DNA of 64,000 nucleotides, taken from CAG-411 sp963643465 (lineage in GTDB: Bacteria; Bacillota; Clostridia; Lachnospirales; Lachnospiraceae). Positions 18,248 through 27,251 of the stretch are shown piece after piece (positions within the stretch are counted from its first letter, which is position 1; each line of letters starts with the position of its first letter). The notes beneath the pieces are model-generated. The model made no database searches. It worked only from the letters and a program-made list of their open reading frames with translations, and was not told the DNA's origin. The DNA lies in assembly GCA_963643465.1 (NCBI GenBank), contig CAVIJT010000010.1, positions 1 through 64,000 of the forward strand, written 5' to 3'. Both the position numbers and the translations under genes were made by a program.

Positions 18248-19852
18248 TTAAAATAATGTAGAAAACAGATTCAATACTGCCTGTTTTGCTTTCATACTTA
18301 ATGGTCTTTGACACCACTCTTCGTAACTTATCTCACGACACTGTGAAAATGTATCATCAAAATCTTTCTTAATCTCTGATACCACCTGCTTATTGGCAAT
18401 CCAAACTCCATTTTCATAATGAAGATAAAAACTACGATAATCCATATTGATACTACCTACAATGCCATAATTCTCATTCAAAATACACTTTGCGTGTATA
18501 AATCCAGGCTCGTATTCAAAAATGCGGACTCCGTTCTTCAATAAATAGCCATAATTATAATTCGTAGTTAATTTGACCGTCTTCTTATCTGGAATAAACG
18601 GAGTAATAATACGCACATCCACGCCACTCTTCACCGCATTAATCAATGCGTCCTGCATATCTTTCTCAATAACCAAATATGGAGTCATAACATACAAATA
18701 CTCACAAGCATAATGTATCATCTGTCCATATACCATTTCAATTGGATTGTTTGGATTATTCAACGGTCCATCTGCAATCACTTGACAATACACATCTGAC
18801 TCCAAAAATTTCTTTGTAGGACGATACTTATTAAAATCAATTCCCACCTTCTCTGTGGCAATTTCCCACATTTGCAAAAAAGTTACTGTCATCCACCATA
18901 CAGCGTCTCCTTCAATACGGACACCAGTATCTTTCCAAACACCAAAACGCTGTATAAGGTTGGCATATTCATCTGCTATATTAAAACCACCAGTATATCC
19001 TATGTTACCATCAATAACCATAATCTTTTGATGACTTCGGTAATTCATGTATAACTTGTCGGTATACCGATGAATCGGGTTAAACACAGCTACTTCAAAG
19101 CCTTCTTCCCGCAAATCTCTGGCAAAATATTTGTCCGTTCGTATCATAGCTCCAAAATCATCAAAGATAAATTTGATTTCCACACCTTCTTTGATTTTTT
19201 GGAGACAAACTTCATGAATGGCATCCCAAAGTGCCCCTTCGGCTACAATAAAAAAATCCATTAATACAAAATGCTTTGCTTGAATCAAATCTGCAATCAT
19301 ACTTTCAAAAGCATCCTCGCCCATTGAAAAATATTGTATCTGATTATTCTTTGTAAGCGGGAACCCTTCTGACTCCAAGTAATTGGACATTCGCATAGAA
19401 TTGGGAAATGTTTCATGTAATTGTTTCTTGCATTCCGGATCATACTCTTTATATTCTTCCCCATGCATCATAATTTTCGTTAATTTCTCATCTATCTTTT
19501 TGCTGGATCCAGCCTGTCCCCACAACAAAAACATAATTCCACCAGAAATAGGAAATATGGTACAAATACTAATCCACGCAATTTTGTATGCCGGACTTCG
19601 CACATCATTGACTAATGCTAAAATTACAATTAAACTGGCAATCTCCACAATCACGTAAAAATATACCGTATAATTGTTCAACCAAAATGGCAGTGCAAAA
19701 ATCAATCCAAACTGCAAAAATACAAAAAACGCTACCACACATGCCCGCAAAAATCCACTTAAGCTATTCTTCACACGCCCGGACATCTTATCTAAAATTC
19801 GTTCTTTTTGTATCTCTGGTTCGCTCCAATATTTTCCTTTCTTTTCTCCCAT
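18248..19852 (-). CDS. cls: Cardiolipin synthase (phospholipase D family)
   Basis: Cardiolipin synthase condenses two phosphatidylglycerols into cardiolipin and glycerol at the membrane. The 534-residue product has two membrane spans in the first ~110 residues (PLDNc region) and two HKD motifs: HQKIMVIDGNIGYTGG and HAKCILNENYGIVGS. Length and architecture match Firmicute Cls. It has its own promoter near 19912-19940 overlapping a TGTTAC/GTAACA palindrome. Confidence 0.93.
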   Translation of the reverse strand: MGEKKGKYWSEPEIQKERILDKMSGRVKNSLSGFLRACVVAFFVFLQFGLIFALPFWLNNYTVYFYVIVEIASLIVILALVNDVRSPAYKIAWISICTIFPISGGIMFLLWGQAGSSKKIDEKLTKIMMHGEEYKEYDPECKKQLHETFPNSMRMSNYLESEGFPLTKNNQIQYFSMGEDAFESMIADLIQAKHFVLMDFFIVAEGALWDAIHEVCLQKIKEGVEIKFIFDDFGAMIRTDKYFARDLREEGFEVAVFNPIHRYTDKLYMNYRSHQKIMVIDGNIGYTGGFNIADEYANLIQRFGVWKDTGVRIEGDAVWWMTVTFLQMWEIATEKVGIDFNKYRPTKKFLESDVYCQVIADGPLNNPNNPIEMVYGQMIHYACEYLYVMTPYLVIEKDMQDALINAVKSGVDVRIITPFIPDKKTVKLTTNYNYGYLLKNGVRIFEYEPGFIHAKCILNENYGIVGSINMDYRSFYLHYENGVWIANKQVVSEIKKDFDDTFSQCREISYEEWCQRPLSMKAKQAVLNLFSTLF

Positions 19853-19911
19853 AGACTCTCTTCTTTCTTTTTGATGCTAAATTCTTTTCTTACTATGCTC
19901 ATATGTTACCT

Positions 19912-19940
19912 ATTGTAACACACTCTATCCAAAAAAACAA
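19912..19940 (-). promoter_or_regulatory. Promoter of cls with an overlapping palindrome
   Basis: On the minus strand TTGTTT (19935-19940) and TACAAT (19912-19917) lie 17 bases apart. TGTTAC...GTAACA (19904-19920) spans the -10, a position where a repressor could act; no regulator is assigned. Confidence 0.5.
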
Positions 19941-20094
19941 ACGTTCTGTGTCACCTACAAAATTTTAATTACCGTTTCATACCTTTTTTAATATCGTTTT
20001 TTAAAATGGTTCAATCTTTATCTCTTCTAGATTTTTTTCTTTTTATTTGTTACAATCACCTGTCCTTTTGTTATGAATGACACACTTTTATACA

Positions 20095-20132
20095 AAAAGA
20101 GGAGCTTGCACAATAAAGTACACGCTCCTCTT
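20095..20132 (-). terminator. Terminator of the first feoB cluster
   Basis: AAGAGGAGC pairs with GCTCCTCTT in a 9-bp stem; on the minus strand it is followed by TTTTTGTAT. It lies just past the stop of the small Cys-rich gene. Confidence 0.8.
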
Positions 20133-20139
20133 ATATATT

Positions 20140-20325
20140 CTATTTTTTCTCTTTTGCATCAGAATGGCAACCACAACATTCAGAATGTCCATTGCTCTTA
20201 CTAGAACAATTGCAACTTGCCGGACAACCGATACATTTTGTACCACGTTTTTTCTCTTTGATTATGTATATGATTGCTGCGCCAATTGTAAGGATTAAAA
20301 TTCCTACAACAATAAAATTTGCCAT
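20140..20325 (-). CDS. FeoB-associated Cys-rich membrane protein
   Basis: The 61-residue protein has one N-terminal membrane span (about residues 4-23) followed by a charged stretch and a tail with seven cysteines (KCIGCPASCNC ... ECCGC). This architecture is typical of the small FeoB-associated membrane proteins encoded next to feoB in Firmicutes. It starts 24 bases after feoB and shares its terminator. A role in binding or delivering Fe(II) at FeoB is inferred from the context and the cysteines; no activity can be read directly. Confidence 0.85.
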   Translation of the reverse strand: MANFIVVGILILTIGAAIIYIIKEKKRGTKCIGCPASCNCSSKSNGHSECCGCHSDAKEKK

Positions 20326-20349
20326 ACCAATACTCCTTTTTAAAGAAAA

Positions 20350-22347
20350 TTAATTTGCATTTAATTCATATTCTGCACTGAACTTCTTATTGTTTCTGTT
20401 AATTAAAACACCTATAACTGCAACAATAGCAATTACTGCGATAAGACCTGGAACAAAGCCGCTTCCAACAGTTCCCAATGTAATCAATGTACCAATCTGG
20501 TATACAAGAAATGCTACTACATAACCGGTTGCTAACTGTAATGCAATACCGCCCCAAAGCCATTTTTTATCCTGCATTTCTGAGTTCATAGCACCTAATG
20601 CAGCAAAACATGGTGGTGTATATAAGTTAAACATAAGATAAGCTAAAGCTGCTACTTTTGTGATAGCGATTACCCCAGCAACCTCTGCACCTGCACCTTC
20701 CATAAGCGCAAGTTCTTCTGTATCAATAAGGTTCTCAAGACCAACGAAACAAACTGCTAATGTACCAACTACATTTTCTTTTGCAATGAAACCAGTAACT
20801 GCTGCTGCTGCCAACTGCCAGCTAAGAACACCAACAATAGGAACAAGCAAATATGCAATCGGTTGTGAAATAGATGCAAGAATAGAAGTATCTGCTGCTT
20901 CTGCCACCTGGAAGCTCCAAGTAAATGTCTGCATAATCTGAACAACTGCGTTACAAACAAGAATAATCGTACCAGCTTTTACGATATAAGCTTTACCACG
21001 AGAAAGCATCGAAAGTGTTGCTCTCTTAATGCTTGGAATCTTATACTCTGGTAATTCAATAATAAAGAAGGATTTTCTATATTTGTATCCTGTAATCTTC
21101 TTTACTAATAAAGCACCTAACAAAATTAGCACAATACCTACAAGGTACATCACTGGTCCTACCCAAGAAGCATCTGCAAAGAATGCACCTGCAAACAAGG
21201 CAATAACTGGAAGCTTTGCTCCACAAGGCATAAATGGTGTCAACATTGCTGTTGCTCTACGTTCTCTTTCATTACGAATGGTACGGCATGCCATGATTCC
21301 AGGAATTGCACAACCAGTACCAATTACCATAGGAATAACAGATTTTCCAGAAAGACCAACTCTCTTGAAAATCGGATCAAGCACAACAGTTGCACGAGCC
21401 ATATAACCACAATCTTCTAATAAGGCAATCAAGAAGTACATTACCATTACTAATGGCAAGAAACCGACAACGGCACCTACACCACCAATGATACCATCCA
21501 CTAACAATGACTGCAAGAACGGATTCGCATCCTCTACCTGAACGGCAACCCATTCTTGGAATGTTTCAATCCAGCCTACCAGCCAATCTGCAATCCATGT
21601 TCCAACTGTTGACTGAGAAATATAAAATACCAAAAACATTACGGCTGCAAAAATTGGAATACCAACAAATTTATTTGTAAGCACTGCATCAATTTTGTCC
21701 TGTACATTTGTATCTTTTGTTAAAACTTTACGCTTTTCAACATCTTTTACAATCTTATTGACAAACTCAAAACGTTTTCTATCTGCTGCCTCAACTTCTG
21801 CTTTATCCTGCAAATTGATATCCCCTTGCACATATGGAGCAACCTGTTTGCCCCCCTTTAATGATGCAGCCTTTTCTACCACTTCTTTTAAACCATTGTT
21901 AGAAGTAGACACTGTTTTTATGACTGGACATCCCAATTTTTCAGACAAAAGTTCCGCATTAATTTGCGTTTCTTTTTTATCGTTAATATCACTTTTATTC
22001 AATGCTACAACCACAGGAATTCCAAGTTCCAATAACTGTGTAGTAAAGAACAAACTACGACTTAAATTGGTAGCATCCACAATATTAATAATTGCGTCTG
22101 GATTTTCATTCTTTACATAAGCACTTGTAATACTTTCTTCAGATGTAAATGGAGACATAGAATATGCACCTGGCAAATCTACTGCAACCAATTCCTCTGC
22201 TCCATCATAATAATTTTTCTTCATTGCACATTCTTTTTTTTCTACAGTAACACCAGCCCAGTTTCCTACACGCTCATTTCTTCCTGTTAAGGCGTTGTAC
22301 ATTGTCGTTTTTCCACTGTTTGGATTTCCTGTTAATGCAATCCTCAT
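20350..22347 (-). CDS. feoB: Ferrous iron transporter FeoB (system 1)
   Basis: FeoB imports Fe(II) across the cytoplasmic membrane using an N-terminal G domain. The 665-residue product has G1 GNPNSGKTT, G3 DLPG, G4 NKSD, and membrane segments from about residue 225 with the Gate motifs (ATVVLDPIF, MPCGAKLPV, FIAKENVVG). It is preceded by a GTTAG-N6-CTAAC operator and is followed by the small Cys-rich gene. It has its own control region, separated from feoA1 by a terminator. A second, differently arranged feo operon lies at 36437-38929. Confidence 0.96.
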   Translation of the reverse strand: MRIALTGNPNSGKTTMYNALTGRNERVGNWAGVTVEKKECAMKKNYYDGAEELVAVDLPGAYSMSPFTSEESITSAYVKNENPDAIINIVDATNLSRSLFFTTQLLELGIPVVVALNKSDINDKKETQINAELLSEKLGCPVIKTVSTSNNGLKEVVEKAASLKGGKQVAPYVQGDINLQDKAEVEAADRKRFEFVNKIVKDVEKRKVLTKDTNVQDKIDAVLTNKFVGIPIFAAVMFLVFYISQSTVGTWIADWLVGWIETFQEWVAVQVEDANPFLQSLLVDGIIGGVGAVVGFLPLVMVMYFLIALLEDCGYMARATVVLDPIFKRVGLSGKSVIPMVIGTGCAIPGIMACRTIRNERERRATAMLTPFMPCGAKLPVIALFAGAFFADASWVGPVMYLVGIVLILLGALLVKKITGYKYRKSFFIIELPEYKIPSIKRATLSMLSRGKAYIVKAGTIILVCNAVVQIMQTFTWSFQVAEAADTSILASISQPIAYLLVPIVGVLSWQLAAAAVTGFIAKENVVGTLAVCFVGLENLIDTEELALMEGAGAEVAGVIAITKVAALAYLMFNLYTPPCFAALGAMNSEMQDKKWLWGGIALQLATGYVVAFLVYQIGTLITLGTVGSGFVPGLIAVIAIVAVIGVLINRNNKKFSAEYELNAN

Positions 22348-22389
22348 AATGAATCCTCCTTATTCCTTCTTTCTAACAGTTTACCTTAT

Positions 22390-22405
22390 GTTAGTAATAG
22401 CTAAC
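22390..22405. promoter_or_regulatory. Iron-box-like operator upstream of feoB1
   Basis: GTTAGTAATAGCTAAC has 5-base arms GTTAG/CTAAC around 6 bases, 43 bases upstream of feoB. A possible promoter, TTGTGA (22434-22439) and TATGAC (22411-22416), 17-base spacer, places the box just after the -10. It belongs to a seven-member set in this window. Confidence 0.7.
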
Positions 22406-22508
22406 TTTATGTCATAAAATATGTTACTATCCATCACAACCTTCAAAAATTAATGAGACTACATATTTCATCCATAATTTCTAAAAGAAGGCATCTGCCC
22501 TACAAAAA

Positions 22509-22548
22509 TATATGTGCAACTTACTCTTACATGCAAATTGCACATATA
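22509..22548 (-). terminator. Terminator after feoA1
   Basis: TATATGTGCAA (22509-22519) pairs perfectly with TTGCACATATA (22538-22548); on the minus strand ATATATTTTTG follows. It separates feoA1 from feoB1. Confidence 0.7.
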
Positions 22549-22594
22549 CTTTTCGTGATTGAATAGTAACAAAACAGTGATTAGAATACACTAT

Positions 22595-22807
22595 TTAGAT
22601 AGAAATCGCTTCCGCTAAATCATTATCTATATTATATCTGGCATCTTTAATAGAAACAACGCATCCACCTTTTTTATGTGAAATCACAGTAATAGGCTCG
22701 CCGCTGTAACATCCTAATGAAAAAAGAAATGAATTTAATTCTTCATCATCTGTTATAATGTCTTTAATAATATACTCTTCACCAACATTGGCATCAATTA
22801 AAGTCAT
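22595..22807 (-). CDS. feoA: FeoA family protein (system 1)
   Basis: The 70-residue protein has the SH3-like FeoA fold pattern: GEEYIIKDI, LGCYSGEPITVI and a C-terminal KDARYNIDNDLAEAI. FeoA assists FeoB in Fe(II) uptake. It has its own promoter and operator and its own terminator, so it is transcribed apart from feoB1, unlike the tightly linked feoA2-feoB2. It may also be a stand-alone FeoA-domain regulator, but the matching operator favours a Feo role. Confidence 0.82.
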   Translation of the reverse strand: MTLIDANVGEEYIIKDIITDDEELNSFLFSLGCYSGEPITVISHKKGGCVVSIKDARYNIDNDLAEAISI

Positions 22808-22905
22808 ATAGTCCTCCTAACGTTCTCACTGTTTGTAATTTTATGAAAATTACATTGATTTTGGTTCGACTGTTATAAATTAGATATGCTTCCTATTTTT
22901 CCATA

Positions 22906-22960
22906 ATTAGGCGTACCTAACATCTTTTTACAGTTTAATACTAATAATTACTTTTGTCAA
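22906..22960 (-). promoter_or_regulatory. feoA1 promoter with iron-box-like operator
   Basis: On the minus strand TTGACA (22955-22960) and TAAACT (22932-22937) are 17 bases apart. ATTAGGCGTACCTAAC (22906-22921) follows just downstream of the -10, where repressor binding would block initiation. Confidence 0.75.
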
Positions 22961-23011
22961 CTTATTTTTTCCTGATTATTCCTTTTTCATTTTCTACAAT
23001 CAAAGACCAAA

Positions 23012-24883
23012 CTATTTCCATTTTAATAATAGAGCCGAATTAATAATCACAAGCACAGAACCTGCATTATGTACCAATGCTCCAACTACGGGATTTAAAA
23101 TGCCTGTGATAGCTAATGCAATCGCCAGAAAATTCAATGTCATAGAAAAGGTTAGATTCCATTTTATGGTAGACATCATTTTTTTCGAAAGTGCCAATAA
23201 ATGTGGCAACTCTTTTATTTCATCATCCACTAATGCAATATCTGCGGCATCTACGGCAATATCACTTCCTACTCCACCCATTGCAATTCCAACATTGGCC
23301 CTTTTTAATGCTGGAGCATCATTGATGCCATCACCAATCATACAAACGGAAAGCTTGTTTTTCTGATAATCATTAATTGCCCTAAGTTTATCTTCCGGCA
23401 GACAGTTTGCATGGATTTCTCTAATATCTAACTGTTTTCCAATGGTATTCGCCGCATTTGCATTGTCCCCAGTAAGAAGTACCGGTTCTACATTTAATAA
23501 CTTTAATTTTTGAAGCATACCAGCACTTTCCTCGCGCACAGTATCTGCTAATACTATGTATCCTGCTAACCTTTCATTTACTGTAATATAAATTACCGTA
23601 CATCCATCATTCAAGTATTTACCCACTTCTTTTGCCAGCGCTTTAGACAGCTCAACAGCATTTGCCTTTGAAATCAACTTTATATTTCCAGCCGTAACAT
23701 ACTTTCCATTTACCAAAGCGGTAACCCCTTCCCCCGGAAGCATACGAAACTCTTCTACTTCCGTTAATGAATTACCCTTTTCTTTTTTATAACATCTTAC
23801 AATTGCCTTTCCCAAAGGATGTTCAGACAATTGTTCTGCGCCGGCAGCTAAAGTAAAGATTTCTTCTTCATTTAATTCAGAAAGGCTTTTTACTTTTATA
23901 ACTTGAGGTATTCCAAGGGTTAATGTACCAGTTTTATCAAAAGTAATTTTTGAAACCTTTGCCAGCCGTTCAAGTGCATCCCCTTCCCGAACAAGAAAAC
24001 CATGTTTTGTAGCATTTCCTATTGCCGCCATAATCGCGGTAGGTGTTGCAAGTACCAACGCACAAGGACAAAAAACAACCAAAATGGTAACTGCTCGTAT
24101 CATTTCACCAGTAACAATCCAGGTCAATGCCGCAGCAGTTAAGGCTATTACCACAATCCAGGTAGCCCAGCGGTCTGCCATACTAACTATTTTTGCTTTT
24201 CCAGCATCAGCGGACTGCACAAGACGAATCATTCTTTGAATAGAACTATCCTCTCCAACCTTAGTCGCCTCCATCTCAAAAGCACCAAACTGATTTACTG
24301 TACCGCTGGAAACATCATCCCCAACCGTTTTATCAACAGGTAATGATTCTCCAGTCATAACAGCCTGATTAATGGATGTCTGCCCGGTAAGTATAATACC
24401 GTCTACCGGAATGGTTTCCCCCGGAAGAACACGAATTCGTTCTCCAATCTGTACCTCTTCTGCTGGAATAACTATTTCTTTATTTCCCCTAAGAACTCTT
24501 GCAGTCTGAGGTGTCAGATGCACCAATTTTTCAATACCTGCTCTTGCTTTCGCAACTGTTAAATCTTCCAACAACGCGCCTAATTGCATAATAAAGGCAA
24601 CCTCACCAGCCGCAAAGTCTTCTCCGATACAAACCGCTGCAATAAGCGCAAGCGATACCAAAACATCTGCCTTAATATCAAAAGCTGTAATTAGACCAAT
24701 AACAGCTTCCAAAATAATAGGAATTCCACATAAAATAATGGCAATCCACGCCGCATCAAAGGGCAATTGTACCATATCAAATATACTTACTAACAATGCT
24801 ATGCCAGAAATAATAAGACATGCAATATCCCTTTTCATACCACCTAATTCTACAAATTCTTCTAATTTCTTAATGATTTTCAT
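23012..24883 (-). CDS. Heavy-metal P1B-type ATPase under CsoR control (probable copper exporter)
   Basis: The 623-residue pump has TGES at 177-180, the CPC motif at 272-274, DKTGT at 316-320, HP in SEHPLGKAI and MIGDGINDAPAL. It lacks the N-terminal HMA domain common in CopA proteins; instead it begins with a short charged helix. The last membrane segments read HNAGSVLVIINSALLLKW, not the classic CopA YN/MSS pattern, so the metal is not settled by motif. Copper is inferred from the CsoR-type operators inside its promoter and from the adjacent csoR with the Cys-His-Cys fingerprint. Confidence 0.85.
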   Translation of the reverse strand: MKIIKKLEEFVELGGMKRDIACLIISGIALLVSIFDMVQLPFDAAWIAIILCGIPIILEAVIGLITAFDIKADVLVSLALIAAVCIGEDFAAGEVAFIMQLGALLEDLTVAKARAGIEKLVHLTPQTARVLRGNKEIVIPAEEVQIGERIRVLPGETIPVDGIILTGQTSINQAVMTGESLPVDKTVGDDVSSGTVNQFGAFEMEATKVGEDSSIQRMIRLVQSADAGKAKIVSMADRWATWIVVIALTAAALTWIVTGEMIRAVTILVVFCPCALVLATPTAIMAAIGNATKHGFLVREGDALERLAKVSKITFDKTGTLTLGIPQVIKVKSLSELNEEEIFTLAAGAEQLSEHPLGKAIVRCYKKEKGNSLTEVEEFRMLPGEGVTALVNGKYVTAGNIKLISKANAVELSKALAKEVGKYLNDGCTVIYITVNERLAGYIVLADTVREESAGMLQKLKLLNVEPVLLTGDNANAANTIGKQLDIREIHANCLPEDKLRAINDYQKNKLSVCMIGDGINDAPALKRANVGIAMGGVGSDIAVDAADIALVDDEIKELPHLLALSKKMMSTIKWNLTFSMTLNFLAIALAITGILNPVVGALVHNAGSVLVIINSALLLKWK

Positions 24884-24898
24884 AATACACCTGCTTTC

Positions 24899-24950
24899 TA
24901 TACCCCTATGGGTATACCGCCATTATACCTATAGGGGTATAGGTTGTCAA
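24899..24950 (-). promoter_or_regulatory. P-type ATPase promoter with two CsoR operators
   Basis: On the minus strand TTGACA (24945-24950) and TATAAT (24922-24927) are 17 bases apart. A CsoR-type palindrome (24924-24941, TATACC...GGGGTATA) fills the spacer and overlaps the -10; a second, TATACCCCTATGGGTATA at 24899-24916, lies in the leader. Confidence 0.85.
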
Positions 24951-24960
24951 GAAATAAAAC

Positions 24961-25012
24961 CAAACGAGCATATATATTCTAAATTTTTCATATCCATATA
25001 TTTGCTCGTTTG
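24961..25012 (-). terminator. Terminator after csoR
   Basis: CAAACGAGCA (24961-24970) pairs perfectly with TGCTCGTTTG (25003-25012), with inner ATATAT pairing; on the minus strand GGTTTTATTTC follows. It lies directly upstream of the ATPase promoter and isolates it from csoR. Confidence 0.7.
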
Positions 25013-25109
25013 TTATTCCAAATCAGATATCAGGCATATGCTAGAAAACAATTTCCACACGCCCTATCAAATTTTATATTCAACTACTTTACTCTCTTTG
25101 CAATACAGT

Positions 25110-25385
25110 TTATTTCATATTTGCAAACCGTTCCACTGCTTTTGTGAAACTTTCAATGGTTTTATCTGCATCTCCATGCTCAATACCATCTCGTACACAA
25201 TGCTTAATATGCCCTTCTAATACAACCTGTCCAGCCTTATGCAAAGCAGATTTGGCAGCATTTATCTGTGCAAGAACATCTTCACAGGGAACATCTTCAT
25301 CTATCATTCTATCAATTGCCTGTACTTGACCTATAATTTTACTTAAGCGTCTATGCAAATTTTCTGCATCCATACACTGTCTCAT
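25110..25385 (-). CDS. csoR: Copper-sensing repressor CsoR
   Basis: CsoR is an all-helical tetrameric repressor that leaves DNA when Cu(I) binds. The 91-residue product carries the CsoR/RcnR fold with Cys34 (VPCEDVL), His59 and Cys63 (GHIKHCV), the Cu(I) fingerprint; nickel sensors of the RcnR type have His in the last position. It is autoregulated: a perfect 20-bp palindrome lies between its promoter and start codon. It has its own terminator ahead of the target ATPase. Confidence 0.93.
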   Translation of the reverse strand: MRQCMDAENLHRRLSKIIGQVQAIDRMIDEDVPCEDVLAQINAAKSALHKAGQVVLEGHIKHCVRDGIEHGDADKTIESFTKAVERFANMK

Positions 25386-25400
25386 ACTATACCTCCTATT

Positions 25401-25452
25401 CTATACCCTATAGGGTATAGGTTAATTATACCCTTTCTATTCCTTTTGTCAA
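25401..25452 (-). promoter_or_regulatory. csoR promoter and CsoR operator
   Basis: CTATACCCTATAGGGTATAG (25401-25420) is a perfect 20-bp palindrome. Upstream on the minus strand TTGACA (25447-25452) and TATAAT (25425-25430) are spaced 16 bases, so the operator sits over the start site. Confidence 0.85.
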
Positions 25453-25460
25453 TTTTTAAG

Positions 25461-25500
25461 AAAAGGGCTGCCTAATTGTCATTACACTGCAACCCTTTTT
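25461..25500 (-). terminator. Terminator of the ECF/AraC/ABC operon
   Basis: AAAAGGG-TGC pairs with GCA-CCCTTTT around an 18-base loop; on the minus strand CCCTTTTCTT ends the stem. It lies 3 bases past the last ABC gene. Confidence 0.75.
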
Positions 25501-25502
25501 AA

Positions 25503-27251
25503 CTATGTAATTTTCCATTCCTCAGCCTGCCGACGAATCTGTACAAATTTCTTATAAATCCCCTCTTCTTCCATAAGTTTTTTATGAGTACCTTTTTGTG
25601 CCACTTTCCCTTCTTCAAGTACCAATATCTGGTCCGCATTCTCTACAGTTGCCAGGCGATGTGCAATCGTAATAATGGTCTTTCCTCTGGTAAGTTTAGA
25701 TATAGCTGACTGAATCAAATGCTCATTCTCTGGGTCAATGCTTGCAGTTGCTTCATCCAAAATAATAATCGGTGCGTCCTTTAACATGGCTCTTGCAATA
25801 GAAATCCTCTGTTTTTCGCCACCCGAAAGCGTTCCACCACCCTCTCCGATTACCGTATCATAGCCATCTGGCAATGCCATAATAAATTCATGACAGCAGG
25901 CTTTTTTCGCCACTGCAATCATTTCCTCCTCTGTTGCATCTGGCTTTCCAAAGCAGATATTGGCACGTATGGTATCATGGAACAAATATACATTTTGAAA
26001 TACCATAGCTATATTAGAAAGCAGACTGTCACAGGTAAATTCTTTTACATCATATCCTCCTACCATAATACTTCCATCATTCACGTCATAGAATCTTGCC
26101 AGCAAATTACAGATCGTTGTCTTTCCACTTCCTGACGGACCTACAATGGCGGTGGTTGTTTTTTCCGGTATTGTAAAACTTACATCTCTTAAGATTTTTC
26201 GCTCATCATAACCAAAATCTACATGAGAGAATACAATATCATGATTCGACAGAGTAATCTCTTTTCCATCTTGATCAATATAATTGTTTTCCTGCAAAGC
26301 CTCCAACTGATTCATTGTATTATCAATGACACTCAGTATATGCGCACTGTCGCTGATCGGTTCCAATGAAGCAAAAATGCTAAAGGACAAAAATACTAAA
26401 ATCAACATCATTGGAAACTCTAATTCTCTAGTAATTCCAAGATAGAAAGCTGTTCCTGCCAATGCTACAGAACCGAGTTTTAAAGCAAACAAGTGAAAAC
26501 AATTGGCAGGGATAAATCCCCATTCAATTTTCAAATTTATTTTACGGTTGTCACTACAAGCTTCTCTCATGGCGCTTATGGATGCTCCTGACTGTCCAAA
26601 GGATTTTACTACAGATAAACCTCTTGCATATTCCAATGTGGCTGCTGTCAAATCTCTTCCTGCCTTTGCTGCTACTGGAGCATTTATTGCACTACACCTT
26701 GAGACAATCAACAAAAACAGAAACGAAACAATAACTGCCCCAACTGCAATCAGACACACCTTTGGTGATATAAAAAGCAGACATAAGAGAATACAAATAA
26801 AATTGAGATATCCTCCTACAAAATTATCCACCATTCGAATTCCCATGTTTTCTAAAGAATGAAGCCCTGTAGTAATGGCATTTAATATATTTCCCGTGTT
26901 CATCTGTTGAAAATATCCCAGTGAAACTCTCTTTAGTGCATCTCCAATGACAAGACGGTCTCTTGCTACCAATTCATAGCTGATTGCCTCCTGGCACCTT
27001 GCCCTCATATAATCAAACAAAAATCTGAAAACCACTGTGATTGCTACCAAAAGCAAACTTTTCCACACCCAAGCCATATCAAATACGGTGCCTGTTCGTG
27101 AACTATCAATCAATACTCCAATGGTATAAGCCGCAAGCATTGTTGGTGCAGCTCCAAACCACATAGCAAAAAAAGAAAACACAAATCCCAGATATAGCTT
27201 TCCTTTAAATTCACCGCACCAGTTAATAATACGCTTTACTGTTCGAAACAT
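25503..27251 (-). CDS. ABC transporter, fused membrane and ATPase domains (partner 2)
   Basis: The 582-residue half-transporter has about six membrane segments (residues ~15-300, type IV exporter fold) and a C-terminal ATPase with Walker A GPSGSGKTT, signature LSGGEKQRISIARAM, Walker B IIILDEATASIDPENE and the H-loop IAHR. It overlaps partner 1 by 29 bases, so the two surely form a heterodimer. In the same operon sit an ECF importer and an AraC regulator. Exporter-fold pairs in such settings (YbtPQ, IrtAB) import iron chelates; a plain drug exporter remains possible. Confidence 0.85.
   Translation of the reverse strand: MFRTVKRIINWCGEFKGKLYLGFVFSFFAMWFGAAPTMLAAYTIGVLIDSSRTGTVFDMAWVWKSLLLVAITVVFRFLFDYMRARCQEAISYELVARDRLVIGDALKRVSLGYFQQMNTGNILNAITTGLHSLENMGIRMVDNFVGGYLNFICILLCLLFISPKVCLIAVGAVIVSFLFLLIVSRCSAINAPVAAKAGRDLTAATLEYARGLSVVKSFGQSGASISAMREACSDNRKINLKIEWGFIPANCFHLFALKLGSVALAGTAFYLGITRELEFPMMLILVFLSFSIFASLEPISDSAHILSVIDNTMNQLEALQENNYIDQDGKEITLSNHDIVFSHVDFGYDERKILRDVSFTIPEKTTTAIVGPSGSGKTTICNLLARFYDVNDGSIMVGGYDVKEFTCDSLLSNIAMVFQNVYLFHDTIRANICFGKPDATEEEMIAVAKKACCHEFIMALPDGYDTVIGEGGGTLSGGEKQRISIARAMLKDAPIIILDEATASIDPENEHLIQSAISKLTRGKTIITIAHRLATVENADQILVLEEGKVAQKGTHKKLMEEEGIYKKFVQIRRQAEEWKIT

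Larger units (their letters stand above)
19853..20139. other. Intergenic region between cls and the first feo cluster
   Basis: This AT-rich gap holds the cls promoter and the terminator of the feoB-linked small gene. I see no further coding sequence. Confidence 0.6.

Noticed and set aside
18075..18317. 80-residue minus-strand frame between cls and ruvA
   Set aside because: It overlaps both genes in another frame, has no ribosome site and passes through two hairpins; it is a shadow.
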